This document shows, piece by piece, positions 9,016 through 17,230 of a stretch of 64,000 nt of DNA. Positions within the stretch are counted from its first letter, which is position 1, and every line of letters begins with the position of its first letter. Below the pieces are notes generated by a model. That model was not told where the DNA came from and made no database searches. It saw only the letters and a program-made list of their open reading frames with translations. Both the position numbers and the translations under genes were made by a program. Source of the DNA: Halobacillus_B rhizosphaerae (lineage in GTDB: Bacteria > Bacillota > Bacilli > Bacillales > Halobacillaceae); contig NZ_JAUTWQ010000006.1 of NCBI RefSeq assembly GCF_046719735.1, positions 336,154-400,153 on the forward strand. Direction: 5' to 3'.

Positions 9016-9741
9016 TCACCAAGTAAATTTCTGTTTCCATGCTTCTAATTCTTCTTTTGTTTCCTTGCTTAAAAGCTCAATCTGCCGTAAAAACTTTGCT
9101 TTAGCGCCTTCATATAATTCGATATCCAGCTGATTCAATTCTTTTATTCTTTCAATCATAGACGGAGAAACTTCATGGACCGGTATCCGATTAGGATTAT
9201 TATTTCTCATCTTGGTTCCGGCGGCAATTTTCCAACCGAAGAGTTTTTCCATAAAAAATAAGGATTCACTATACATTTCCGTCATGCCGGCTAATAAAAA
9301 ATAGTTTCTTAGATTTTCTTTTGCTGCAGCTAACTGTGTTGGGTCTCCTCCGGAAAGGTACCGTGTAGCAAGATTAACCGTACGGAATTTAATATTCCGC
9401 AAATCCTCCATGGGTTCATAAGGATTATTTTCCACATCCTCCCGCTCCATGTATTGAATGAACTCTTCCAAACTCATATTATTTACTTGCTCGCACAGAG
9501 GATCACGCACGGTATTCCTTATATAATAATAAGTTGAAATGACCCGGTCCACAGGATCCCTTAACATCGTTACATAGGCGCATGGTTTATTAAATTTTTC
9601 AAAATAAGTACCATGCTTCACTATGATATTAGTAGGCTGCGCTCTTAAAATTCCCCAGAGCGTTTGACCACCCGTCTTAGGAATATGCAGAAAACAAACT
9701 AAAAACTCTTCCTCAAGATCATCTTTATTAAAATGGATCAA
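9016..9741 (-). CDS. Sulfotransferase family protein
   Basis: 241 aa. FLHIPKTGGQTLW at about residue 17 is the 5'-phosphosulfate-binding loop of PAPS sulfotransferases, and LRDPVDRVISTYYY at about residue 60 is the 3'-phosphate-binding element. The rest matches the short Sulfotransfer_2-like family. The start is uncertain: TTG 9741 has a weak AAAGGCG ten bases upstream, and there is no better ATG before the P-loop. The gene stands alone, with 156 gene-free bases before it. It probably sulfates a carbohydrate or surface molecule, in keeping with the glycan genes around it. Confidence 0.82.
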   Translation of the reverse strand: MIHFNKDDLEEEFLVCFLHIPKTGGQTLWGILRAQPTNIIVKHGTYFEKFNKPCAYVTMLRDPVDRVISTYYYIRNTVRDPLCEQVNNMSLEEFIQYMEREDVENNPYEPMEDLRNIKFRTVNLATRYLSGGDPTQLAAAKENLRNYFLLAGMTEMYSESLFFMEKLFGWKIAAGTKMRNNNPNRIPVHEVSPSMIERIKELNQLDIELYEGAKAKFLRQIELLSKETKEELEAWKQKFTW

Positions 9742-9897
9742 ATGGACACAACGCCTTTACTCTTTTGAGTTAAGGTATGATAGACCCTTCAAAACGTGCA
9801 GAGAACTAAGTCATATCTTGTGGCATGATTAGGGAAGAACATCTTCCTGAATTTTTCTATTATGTACAGCTTTCTGCTTTCAAGCAAATTCGATGAA

Positions 9898-10431
9898 CTA
9901 ATTTTTGTTAGCAAGCCACTCTAATGCACCCTGAAGATCTTCAGCAACAAAATCGACCCCTAACTCAGTTGAATGTACCCCCGGATCCTCTAAAGTCGTT
10001 TTCCCCGCACCTGTCTGAACGAGAATTTTTAAACTCCCAGTCTTTGAAGCGGCCAGCATATCCGTCCACCGATCCCCGATCACTGCACAATTGGATAAGT
10101 CCAAACCATATTTATCTCTTGCTTCTATCAGCATCCCTGTATTGGGCTTACGACAGCTGCAAAGCTCTTCTATACGATGAGGACAAATAAATATGTCGTC
10201 GAATCCAAACCCTCTCAATTCATTAACAAACTCATGAACACTGGATTTTCCTTCAGCTATTCCTGGTTGATTGGTAAAGGAAAAGATATTAACTTTCTCG
10301 CTATGTAATTGATCGATCACACTCGTTGTAAACGGAAATAAGGAGAACTTTCCAGGATAGTGGATAGACTCATCGCCGCCAATCGTCCCATCACGGTCTA
10401 AAAATACAGCCTCAAGCCATTCTAAGTTCAC
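9898..10431 (-). CDS. HAD-family D,D-heptose 1,7-bisphosphate phosphatase-like (GmhB)
   Basis: 177 aa. HAD motif I is FLDRDGTIGG, motif II is SFTNQPG, and motif III/IV is GDRWTDMLAA. The zinc loop CPHRIEELCSCRKPNTGM has the CxH...CxC arrangement of GmhB and histidinol-phosphatase relatives. The family removes a phosphate from phosphosugars in the cytosol. GTG 10431 is preceded by GGGAGG at seven bases; a longer ATG start would place that ribosome site inside the coding region. The substrate may be a glycero-manno-heptose or another sugar bisphosphate for surface glycans. Its terminator is not obvious. Confidence 0.82.
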   Translation of the reverse strand: MNLEWLEAVFLDRDGTIGGDESIHYPGKFSLFPFTTSVIDQLHSEKVNIFSFTNQPGIAEGKSSVHEFVNELRGFGFDDIFICPHRIEELCSCRKPNTGMLIEARDKYGLDLSNCAVIGDRWTDMLAASKTGSLKILVQTGAGKTTLEDPGVHSTELGVDFVAEDLQGALEWLANKN

Positions 10432-10454
10432 TGTCTTTCCTCCCTTTTTAGTAA

Positions 10455-10488
10455 AGAGCATGCCGTTTAGAGAAACACGGCATGCTCT
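10455..10488 (-). terminator. Hairpin terminator after floT
   Basis: A 12-bp perfect stem (AGAGCATGCCGT with ACGGCATGCTCT) ends in TTTACT on the minus strand, 10 bases after the flotillin stop codon. The T tract is weak, so some read-through into the GmhB-like gene is possible. Confidence 0.65.
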
Positions 10489-10497
10489 AAGGTGGAT

Positions 10498-11997
10498 CTA
10501 TTCTTTTTCCTGTAACTCTTCAGCTTCTGTCTCTTCCTTATCTTCTTGATTTTCACCACTGTCTTCTTTAGATGCAGCGGCTTCTTGGAAGGCTGACGCC
10601 TGTTCCTGATCAAAATTACTGACTTTCCCACGGGAGACATAGCTTTCCAGCATGGCTTTTAAATCCATCCCCGTTGTTTCCTTTAAGGACTCTTGGATCC
10701 CCAGCATCGTAGAAGTCACACTGTTCGCTACTTTAGATGATCCTCCCTGAGAGTTGGATCCTCCCATATCAATAACTTTCATATCCTTAATTTGAGCCAG
10801 CGGAGCAGCCACTTTCTCTGCGTATTCCGGCAGTACCTTGATCAACATTTCCATAATAGCGGCTTCTCCATAATGCTCCATAGCTTTAGCCATACGTTCT
10901 TTTGATTCAGCTTCAGCTATTCCACGCTGACGTATAACTTCTGCTTCCGATTCCCCTTTAATTCGTTCTGTATCCGCGTCAGCTTCCGCTCGTTTGGTCA
11001 CTTCATAAGCCTCGGCATCCGCAATCGAGCGGCGGCGTTTATTTTCCTCTTCTTCTAGTTCTACAGCACGCTGCTTCTCTATGTATTTTACTTTTAATTC
11101 TTCTTCTTTAATTTGCTGAGCAAGCTTTTGGCGTTCGAGTTCCCCAGCTTGATCTGCCTTTGCTCTAGCACGGTTCGTTTCTTTTTGAAATTCTGCCTCT
11201 TTAATTTCTTTCTGATTCGTAGATTCTGCCACTGCAGTTAAACGGCGGTTCTCTTCATCTTTGGCTTCCTGATCATTTTTCGCATGATAGATACGAGTTT
11301 CTTTCGTAGCATCGGATTCTGCTAAGTTTGCCTTTTTCTGAACTTCCGCAATATGAGGACGTCCCAGTGCATCGATATATCCATTCTCTTTATCCACGTC
11401 TTCCACGTCATTCAACGCAAATGAGGTAATTTCGAATCCCATGCCTTTTAAGTCAGATTCTGCAATTTTCTTTACTTGTGTGTTAACTTCTTTAAAGTCA
11501 TTATAGATTTTCTCAATTGGCAGAGAAGCAATAATTGAACGAAGGTGACCGTTCAACACATCCTTCAATTCTGATTCACGTTCCTTCTGCTTTTTACCCA
11601 AGAATTTCTCTGCAAAATTTGCCATGATCTCAAGCTCACTGCCGATACTGATCACGGCTGTACTTGCTACGCGTACTGGTATCCCCTCTTTGGTGTAAGC
11701 TTTCTCAGAGTTCACTTGCAGCTGAAAAGAAGTTAAATCAATCGGTGTGGCAGTTTGAAACATACGCAGACGATACCCTCCGCCTCGGATAATTTTCACT
11801 GACCTGCCATTATCATCTTCAAATACGTTCTTTTCTTTTTCTGGATCTCCAAGCTTCGGACCTGTTACAATCAGCGCTTCATTTGAACTTGCTGTTTTGT
11901 AGCGCAAACGGAAAATGATAAATAGGATGATCGCAGCCACGACAGCGACTGCACCAATAACGCCTAAAATCATTAAAAATAATGCATTTTCGAACAT
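10498..11997 (-). CDS. floT: Flotillin (YuaG-like membrane microdomain scaffold)
   Basis: 499 aa, close to the 509 aa of B. subtilis FloT. An N-terminal hydrophobic hairpin (residues 3-27) is followed by an SPFH/band 7 domain, then a long coiled coil rich in EA/AE repeats (residues about 220-400) and a glycine-serine rich tail. Flotillins organise functional membrane microdomains and stabilise signalling and secretion complexes. ATG 11997 has AAAGGGG eight bases before it. A longer reading frame to 12180 was rejected because a SigW-like promoter lies inside it. The NfeD-like yuaF partner that usually precedes floT is absent here. Confidence 0.93.
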   Translation of the reverse strand: MFENALFLMILGVIGAVAVVAAIILFIIFRLRYKTASSNEALIVTGPKLGDPEKEKNVFEDDNGRSVKIIRGGGYRLRMFQTATPIDLTSFQLQVNSEKAYTKEGIPVRVASTAVISIGSELEIMANFAEKFLGKKQKERESELKDVLNGHLRSIIASLPIEKIYNDFKEVNTQVKKIAESDLKGMGFEITSFALNDVEDVDKENGYIDALGRPHIAEVQKKANLAESDATKETRIYHAKNDQEAKDEENRRLTAVAESTNQKEIKEAEFQKETNRARAKADQAGELERQKLAQQIKEEELKVKYIEKQRAVELEEEENKRRRSIADAEAYEVTKRAEADADTERIKGESEAEVIRQRGIAEAESKERMAKAMEHYGEAAIMEMLIKVLPEYAEKVAAPLAQIKDMKVIDMGGSNSQGGSSKVANSVTSTMLGIQESLKETTGMDLKAMLESYVSRGKVSNFDQEQASAFQEAAASKEDSGENQEDKEETEAEELQEKE

Positions 11998-12056
11998 ATC
12001 TACGACCCCTTTAATTTTTATTGTCCATACTTTTCCAACTATGGACCCTGTATTAC

Positions 12057-12085
12057 ATAACGATTGTCCCCCTCCAAAAGTTTCA
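12057..12085 (-). promoter_or_regulatory. SigW-type (ECF) promoter for floT
   Basis: TGAAAC at 12080-12085 and CGTTAT at 12057-12062 are separated by 17 bases on the minus strand, with TTTT after the -35. This fits the B. subtilis SigW consensus (TGAAAC, 16-17 bases, CGT). In B. subtilis floT belongs to a SigW operon. The implied leader is about 50 nt. Confidence 0.7.
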
Positions 12086-12326
12086 ATAGTCGAGCAATTT
12101 AAGCAGAAATTTACAAATACCTTAGTAATTTGATGATTAAACTGCCACAAGAAGAGTGAAAATAATTGAGTGTCACTCATTTTACCAAACTAAAAAAGGG
12201 CATCTTATGAACGTTGTACGCTAACCTGTACAGTTTCAAAAAACCCCCTTATACGTGTATTCAGTTATAGTTAAGCTGCACATTCCGCATCAAAAATCTT
12301 CACCAGTCTTTGGGTGATTTCTTATA

Positions 12327-13034
12327 TTATTTCCGAAAGATGGAGAGGATTTTTTCTAAATTTCCTTTTGGCTTATTTGCTGCCGCATCTTCTAAACGCT
12401 GGTTAAAGTCATTTTGTGCTCGCCATTCCTTCTTTTGTTCTTCCCGCATTTCCTGAATTTCTCTTTGTAATAGTTCCGTCTTTTGTTTCTCCTGCTCCAG
12501 CAGTTCTTCATAATGAGCTTCCTGCTGTTTCGTCATTTTTTCAAGTTTCGCCTGTGTTTTCTGTGCAGAATTCCCTACACCCGCGCTAATCACATGATGA
12601 TCTTGCTGTAGTCGAGAAACCGTAGTTTTCAGCTCAGACATATCGTTTGTCAATTGCACGTTCATTTCACGCGAAGCAGCTAGTTCATTAGATATGAACA
12701 TTAGGAACTCACGTAATTGACCAGGGTCCTGAGGAGTTTCACCATATGTATCAGGTACAGCAACATTCGTTTCTTTGGATTCTAAACGATCCTGCTGCAT
12801 GTCCACCATATCCTGTGCTATATCGTCCAGAGGCTTATCCGTATCGCGTATCGCTATAAGCGATTCGATGTCGGATCGAACAAAGATACGGCGATTGCGA
12901 TCTTTAAAGAACTCGTACCCCTTACGCTCTAAAATTTGGCCATACTTTCTGACAGTCGGTGTGGCAATGCCCAGCTCTTCTGCTACTTCCTTGGTCGTGT
13001 AAGCTCTTTCATTAGGCTGTATATCGTGTCGCAT
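12327..13034 (-). CDS. MerR-type HTH protein with long coiled coil (RacA-like)
   Basis: 235 aa. Residues 10-75 form a MerR/excisionase-like winged helix (AYTTKEVAEELGIATPTVRKYGQ). Residues about 110-215 are a charged coiled coil, and the C-terminus ends KGNLEKILSIFRK. This layout resembles RacA and other DNA-anchoring proteins of Bacilli more than effector-binding MerR regulators. ATG 13034 follows AAGGAGG by nine bases. Two near-identical 15-bp palindromes, one inside this gene (12850) and one 190 bases upstream (13224), plus a 20-bp palindrome at 13096, are candidate binding sites. The role, regulation or chromosome organisation, is not settled. Confidence 0.75.
   Translation of the reverse strand: MRHDIQPNERAYTTKEVAEELGIATPTVRKYGQILERKGYEFFKDRNRRIFVRSDIESLIAIRDTDKPLDDIAQDMVDMQQDRLESKETNVAVPDTYGETPQDPGQLREFLMFISNELAASREMNVQLTNDMSELKTTVSRLQQDHHVISAGVGNSAQKTQAKLEKMTKQQEAHYEELLEQEKQKTELLQREIQEMREEQKKEWRAQNDFNQRLEDAAANKPKGNLEKILSIFRK
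12850..12864. repeat. 15-bp palindrome ATCGCTATAAGCGAT, intragenic copy
   Basis: ATCGC and GCGAT flank five bases. It lies within the coding sequence of the MerR-type coiled-coil gene and differs from the copy at 13224-13238 at two central positions. Confidence 0.6.
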
Positions 13035-13095
13035 ATCGTCGAACCTCCTTTCCTATAAATATGAAGGTTTTCGACCGAATTTGCAAGCTTTGTCG

Positions 13096-13115
13096 TAAAG
13101 CGATATATCGCTTTA
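13096..13115. promoter_or_regulatory. 20-bp perfect palindrome upstream of the MerR-type gene
   Basis: TAAAGCGATATATCGCTTTA is self-complementary and lies 62 bases before the start codon. It is a likely operator for autoregulation or for another regulator in this divergent region. Confidence 0.55.
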
Positions 13116-13223
13116 AAACAGAGCCTATCCGACCATTTATTTAACCACCCCAGCCCTATTGATATCAGATTAATCAATTACTTTGATCCTTTATCATCCA
13201 TCATAAGATGCACCATATCGGAA

Positions 13224-13238
13224 ATCGCTACAGGCGAT
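13224..13238. repeat. 15-bp palindrome ATCGCTACAGGCGAT, upstream copy
   Basis: Second copy of the ATCGCTAYARGCGAT element, 374 bases from the intragenic copy. The rest of the gene-free stretch 13035-13550 shows no gene on either strand. Confidence 0.6.
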
Positions 13239-13550
13239 ACAAGGTTGAGATTAAAATTCCCGGATTTATCCAACCAGGAATTAAGGACCAGAAAATCCAA
13301 CTACAAAGGCTTTCAAATTAAAAAATTGAATGATTCCTATTAGATAAATTCCAGCCTCATCCATTCTACACACAATTCCTGATACGGATTCCCACATCAC
13401 TTCCCCATCCCCTATTTTACCTTTCTATTCACACTGCTTTGAAATGGGTATCAAAAATAGTGATTACAGGTATAGAAAATACTCCCTAACGTTACTTATA
13501 TCCGTCATGATAAAATGGGGAAGCAATAATGATGAAAATGAGGTGCAGCA

Positions 13551-14714
13551 ATGGATACATTTTTACAATATAACCCCACTAAACTTTTCTTCGGAAAGGG
13601 ACAAGTTGAACAGATTTCAAACGAAATACCTAAAAAAACACGTGTCCTAGTTGTTTATGGCGGAGGAAGCATTAAACAGAATGGAGTATATAATGATGTA
13701 TTAAAGGAACTTAAGAAAATAGATGCACAAGTTTTTGAACTGCCTGGCGTTGAGCCCAACCCTCGTCTGTCTACTGTTCACAAAGGGGTCGAAATCTGCA
13801 AGCAGGAAGGCATCGGTTTTGTCCTTGCGGTTGGAGGCGGGAGCGTGATTGACTGTACCAAAGCCATTGCCGCCGGCTCAGTCTATGATGGTGACGTTTG
13901 GGAATTAATAACACAAGCGGCACCGATCGAAAATGCCTTGCCCATCGGGACAGTACTCACACTTGCAGCGACCGGTTCAGAAATGAATCCAGTGTCAGTA
14001 ATCACAAATTGGGAAACCAATGATAAGCTAGGCTGGGGATCACCACATGTACACCCAACCTTCTCCATCCTGGATCCAGAGTATACTTTTTCAGTCCCAG
14101 AAAACCAAACGGTTTACGGTATCGTCGACAGTATGTCACATGCGCTTGAGCATTATTTTCACAGAACCGCGAATACGCCTATGATCGACGGATTTATTGA
14201 ATCCTTGCTTCGGACGGCCATTCAGACAGGACCAAAGCTGTTAGCAAACCCACAATCCTATGAATACCGTGAAACGATGATGTACATAAGTACAACTGCG
14301 TTCAACGGCACCCTTAGTAATGGTACAGATGGTGGCGATTGGGCTACTCATCGTATTGAGCATGCAATCTCAGCGATATATGACATCCCTCATGGTGGAG
14401 GTCTTGCCATCTTATTCCCCCATTGGCTGGAACATGTGTTAGAGGAAGACCCAAGTCGCGTAAAACAGCTGGCCATCAATGTACTAGGTGTTGATCCTTC
14501 CGGTAAAGACGATAAAGAAGTCGCTCTTGAAGGAGCACGGTGCCTCCGCAGATTCTGGAATTCTTTAGGAGCACCAAACACATTAGCTGATTATGATATT
14601 GATGATCAAAATCTTGAGTCCATTGCAGAAAAAACTTTTATAAAACCAGGTGTTGGCACATATAAAGAATTGAACCGAGAGAATGTAGTAGATATATTAA
14701 AGCGATCATTATAA
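13551..14714 (+). CDS. Iron-containing alcohol dehydrogenase (YugJ/YugK, butanol dehydrogenase type)
   Basis: 387 aa, the usual length. The NAD(P)-binding region shows VVYGGGSIKQNG and AVGGGSVIDCTKAIA (family GGGS motifs). Metal ligands are expected in GIVDSMSHALEHYFHR and in ATHRIEHAISAIYDIPHGGGLA. The family interconverts aldehydes and primary alcohols with NAD(P)H. ATG 13551 is preceded by GAGGTG. It is a single plus-strand gene, divergent from the MerR-type gene. A hairpin after the stop (14726-14768) probably terminates it. The physiological substrate, butanal or a related aldehyde, is inferred only from homology. Confidence 0.9.
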   Translation: MDTFLQYNPTKLFFGKGQVEQISNEIPKKTRVLVVYGGGSIKQNGVYNDVLKELKKIDAQVFELPGVEPNPRLSTVHKGVEICKQEGIGFVLAVGGGSVIDCTKAIAAGSVYDGDVWELITQAAPIENALPIGTVLTLAATGSEMNPVSVITNWETNDKLGWGSPHVHPTFSILDPEYTFSVPENQTVYGIVDSMSHALEHYFHRTANTPMIDGFIESLLRTAIQTGPKLLANPQSYEYRETMMYISTTAFNGTLSNGTDGGDWATHRIEHAISAIYDIPHGGGLAILFPHWLEHVLEEDPSRVKQLAINVLGVDPSGKDDKEVALEGARCLRRFWNSLGAPNTLADYDIDDQNLESIAEKTFIKPGVGTYKELNRENVVDILKRSL

Positions 14715-14717
14715 TAA

Positions 14718-15055
14718 TTATTGAGAACAAGAAAGGGAAAGAGAGTGTTTCTCTGCCCCTTTCTTGTCTGGATAAGAACTCATTGCAAATGGGGCTACAA
14801 ATAACACACTTTTCCCCTGCCTATCCCACAATTGAATGACTAAAATAGTAGTAGCTGGAAAATAACCGAAGTTAAAGAAAAGGTTAATATATGTATCGTG
14901 CCCAGAAAAGCCGAATTTCCAAAACTTCCTCGATGATATTAATCAAATACCCTATAAGAACTCCAAGCGGAAAATATCCAACAATGTGTCTATTATCACA
15001 GAATATGAAGCACCATGCTAAAGGAATGATAAACCAAAAAAAAATAAAAGATCAT
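14718..15055 (-). pseudogene. Frameshifted small integral membrane protein gene
   Basis: AGGAGG at 15063-15068 precedes ATG 15055 by seven bases. Translation begins MIFYFF, but a T9 run at once throws it out of frame and it stops after about 19 codons. Removing one T restores GYFPLGVLIGYLINIIEEV and EIRLFWARYIY; removing one more T near 14890 continues into NLFFNFGYFPATTILVIQLW and ends at TAA 14718. The restored protein would be 111 aa with several hydrophobic segments, resembling small uncharacterised Bacillaceae membrane proteins of the CBO0543 type. Both shifts are single T residues, so either sequence error or real decay is possible. No other gene is seen between 14715 and 15253. Confidence 0.55.
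14726..14768 (+). terminator. Probable terminator hairpin of the alcohol dehydrogenase gene
   Basis: ACAAGAAAGGG pairs with CCCTTTCTTGT, with an inner AGAGA/TCTCT helix. No strong T tract follows, so efficiency is doubtful. It overlaps the 3' end of the broken gene on the other strand. Confidence 0.5.
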
Positions 15056-15253
15056 GTAAATACCTCCTACTTTGCGAAGGAGAAATTCCCTAAGTGTATT
15101 TAACCCTAGGTATTCACATGAGTTCATTTACTTATTCTGCCTAATATCTTTTAAAGAACAGGTATGTGTTCACCAGATAAACCAAGTAGAAAATTACCGT
15201 TTCTTAAATGTGCAGCATATCACTTGTGTGTATTAGAGCGAATAAATTCCTGC

Positions 15254-15733
15254 CTACTTCTCCTCTAAAGTGTCTGTAACGCCCCACACTTTTTTATAAT
15301 TTGTATAATTATTCACGGCAATATCTAAGTCATGAAACATACGATGCAGCTCAACAAACTCATCTAACCCGGCAAGTTTTCGAATCTTCTCAATGTCCGA
15401 TTCTTGAACTTCACCATATTCATGCTGCTGATCTAGATACTCCAAAATATAGTCCGCTTCTTTTCTTTGTTTCTTATAGTCAATCTCATCCTTTCCTCCA
15501 TACCCCAAGGTCTGATTGTAAAAATGATGTTCGTCTTTGACAAATTGATTGATTCCCTTAGAAACCCGGGATTGATCCTCAGAGGAATCGGCAGCTGCTT
15601 CTGCATCTCCCTGAGCAGTGCTTTCTACGGACTTCGTTTCGCCTTCAGATAATAGTGAGAAGCTAACGGCACTGATTACTCCAATGATTAAAACCACACT
15701 AATTCCGACTGACCACCAAATGATTTTATTCAT
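15254..15733 (-). CDS. Membrane-anchored protein, DUF6241-like
   Basis: 159 aa. One N-terminal membrane helix (residues 6-28, IIWWSVGISVVLIIGVISAV) is followed by a low-complexity acidic linker and a helical outer domain with HFYNQTLGYGGKDEIDYKKQRKEA-like content split by charged residues. No catalytic motif is visible. ATG 15733 has AAGGTGG upstream. The domain resembles DUF6241 proteins of Bacillaceae, whose function is unknown. It is a single gene between the broken gene and the nitroreductase unit. Confidence 0.65.
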   Translation of the reverse strand: MNKIIWWSVGISVVLIIGVISAVSFSLLSEGETKSVESTAQGDAEAAADSSEDQSRVSKGINQFVKDEHHFYNQTLGYGGKDEIDYKKQRKEADYILEYLDQQHEYGEVQESDIEKIRKLAGLDEFVELHRMFHDLDIAVNNYTNYKKVWGVTDTLEEK

Positions 15734-15926
15734 TTTTCCACCTTCTTACATAAATTCTATCAAGTGTTAATCTAGTACTAGAGTATCAGACCAATATTTT
15801 ACTGTAAATCATATAGTAGAATATAAACAGGAATTAAGTTTGTGTTATTCAAATTCTCTGGTATTCAAAATTCACAATAGAACTTTATTGATTTTCACTT
15901 AAGCAATTGTCTTTTCCGAGCACACA

Positions 15927-15958
15927 ACAAAGCCCGAACCTAGGTAAGTTCGGGCTTT
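15927..15958 (-). terminator. Terminator after the nitroreductase gene
   Basis: An 11-bp perfect stem (AAAGCCCGAAC with GTTCGGGCTTT) lies 18 bases past the nitroreductase stop. Confidence 0.75.
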
Positions 15959-15975
15959 GGGACTCTTCACACTTA

Positions 15976-16530
15976 TTATTTTTTGTAAATACTTAATTTG
16001 TTTTCAATCGGAGTACGTTCTTTCGCTTTCGGTTCTTTATCAAAATAACCGAGGTGTAAGAAACCGACAATTTTCTCTCCAGGCTTAACACCTAAGATTT
16101 CCCGGACGCGGGGTTCATGAATCTGAGGATTTGTTTTCCAGACTACTCCTAATTTGCGTTCCCATGAAAGCAATTGAAAGTTCTGAATGAGGCTGCTGAT
16201 CGCTCCAAAGTTCTCTTCCCACTGTTTCTGACGCGGATCTTCTTCCATTACTGGAATCAGAAAAGCGGCGGGCTGACTGAAATAATTCCTTCGGTTCTCT
16301 TGTCTTTCTCTCGGAAAAGTCTGAACGATATCTTCTACAAAGTCACTCGTTTCCTCAGTCGGCACAAAGATAAAACGCCAAGGTTCTCTAAGCCCGTGGG
16401 TTGGCGCCCATCTGGCATCATCTAATAATTCTCTAATTAATTCTTCAGGTACTTCCTTATCCAAATATCCGCTTTTCACTGATCTGCGTGCACGAATAAT
16501 TTTGGCTAGATCTGTTTTCTCTTCTTCCAT
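15976..16530 (-). CDS. Nitroreductase family protein (YdjA/short type)
   Basis: 184 aa. The FMN-binding N-terminus IIRARRSVKSG is followed by LLDDARWAPTHGLREPWRF and a C-terminal VGFLHLGYFDKEPKAKERTP, the pattern of the short YdjA-like branch. These flavoenzymes reduce nitro groups, quinones or flavins with NAD(P)H. ATG 16530 was chosen for AGGTGA seven bases before; an ATG five codons upstream would overlap the ribosome site. It follows a 63-aa membrane-protein gene by 18 bases, probably in one transcript. A near-perfect Fur box lies 40-58 bases upstream of the start, hinting at iron control. Confidence 0.85.
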   Translation of the reverse strand: MEEEKTDLAKIIRARRSVKSGYLDKEVPEELIRELLDDARWAPTHGLREPWRFIFVPTEETSDFVEDIVQTFPRERQENRRNYFSQPAAFLIPVMEEDPRQKQWEENFGAISSLIQNFQLLSWERKLGVVWKTNPQIHEPRVREILGVKPGEKIVGFLHLGYFDKEPKAKERTPIENKLSIYKK

Positions 16531-16548
16531 ATGTCTCACCTGCATTTA

Positions 16549-16740
16549 TTAGATTGAGTTCATTCTGACGATAATGATAATCGTTATCACTACAATTGTC
16601 AATTCTATTATAGTATATACTACGTCCTGCGTATCGACCACTTTTTTCCCAAATTGATCAACCCTTTTCTGACCTTCGCTTTCGCTTCGTTCGCTGTAGA
16701 TATGTTTAACTGGTTGGATTTTCGTAAATGTTGTAACCAT
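16549..16740 (-). CDS. Small predicted membrane protein (63 aa)
   Basis: 63 aa with a hydrophilic N-terminal half (MVTTFTKIQPVKHIYSERS) and a single C-terminal membrane helix rich in Ile/Val (residues about 42-60). ATG 16740 follows AAAGGAG, a strong ribosome site. It is placed directly ahead of the nitroreductase gene. I do not recognise a family. The coding sequence for the Ile/Val helix contains a Fur-box-like palindrome, which leaves open whether this stretch is selected as protein, DNA or both. Confidence 0.55.
   Translation of the reverse strand: MVTTFTKIQPVKHIYSERSESEGQKRVDQFGKKVVDTQDVVYTIIELTIVVITIIIIVRMNSI
16570..16588. promoter_or_regulatory. Fur-box-like palindrome
   Basis: GATAATGATAATCGTTATC matches the 19-bp Fur consensus (GATAATGATAATCATTATC) at 18 positions. 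It lies inside the 63-aa gene, 40-58 bases upstream of the nitroreductase start. Ile/Val codons could create it by chance. Confidence 0.45.
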
Positions 16741-16824
16741 TACTCTCCTTTAGATAATAACAACAACGGATTTTACCTACCTTTGGAAGAAAAAAATAGG
16801 AACGAAGGCAACAAGGAGTGAATC

Positions 16825-17019
16825 ATGATGAAAAAACTAGTTTACGGCGTGTTTTCCCTGCTTTATCTGGGAGTTACTCTTTTTGGTCTTGGTCCCATAT
16901 TATTTTCAGATGGACCTATGAAATCAAGGATGTACTCTTTGGCGATTGTCATTTTTATTTATATCGCCCTTGGGTTAATTTTATTAATTTGGAATAAAAA
17001 AAGCGGAAGACAAAAATAG
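16825..17019 (+). CDS. Small two-helix membrane protein (64 aa)
   Basis: 64 aa. Two hydrophobic helices (residues 5-28 and 37-57) flank a short loop (SDGPMKSRMYS), and the tail is basic (NKKSGRQK). Two adjacent ATG codons follow AAGGAG by six and nine bases. A perfect 17-bp terminator directly follows, which supports a real single-gene unit. No family recognised; function unknown. Confidence 0.7.
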   Translation: MMKKLVYGVFSLLYLGVTLFGLGPILFSDGPMKSRMYSLAIVIFIYIALGLILLIWNKKSGRQK

Positions 17020-17023
17020 CTTT

Positions 17024-17069
17024 AAGAAGAGCCGTTAAACCTCTCATGCAGAGTTTAACGGCTCTTCTT
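17024..17069 (+). terminator. Terminator after the 64-aa membrane protein gene
   Basis: A perfect 17-bp stem (arms 17024-17040 and 17053-17069) with a 12-nt loop, five bases after the stop codon. The 3' arm ends in CTTCTTT. Confidence 0.85.
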
Positions 17070-17230
17070 TCCCTTTCACTTAGCCCCTCTATGCCCCCAC
17101 GGTTTAAATACTGAAAAAGATTAATTTTTCACCTCTATTCCCCTTGGTTCATCCGTGAAGAAGAGTAATAAAGGTGGGAACAAACATATACTTCTGGTGA
17201 TCTAGAAGTCTTGCTTGGTGGCAAGACAAA

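Noticed and set aside
11998..12180. 61 extra N-terminal codons of flotillin
   Set aside because: No ribosome site, not conserved in family length, and the SigW-like promoter lies inside.
12215..12240. TGAAAC with CGTA further upstream of floT, and a TGTAC/GTACA inverted repeat, as a SigW promoter
   Set aside because: The spacing between TGAAAC and CGTA is only 12 bases, too short for SigW; the TGAAAC/CGTTAT pair at 12057-12085 has 17. The inverted repeat may be an operator but nothing supports it further.
14891..15103. Plus-strand 70-aa frame
   Set aside because: Composition unlike a real protein, no ribosome site, and it is antisense to the frameshifted membrane-protein gene that has a strong ribosome site.
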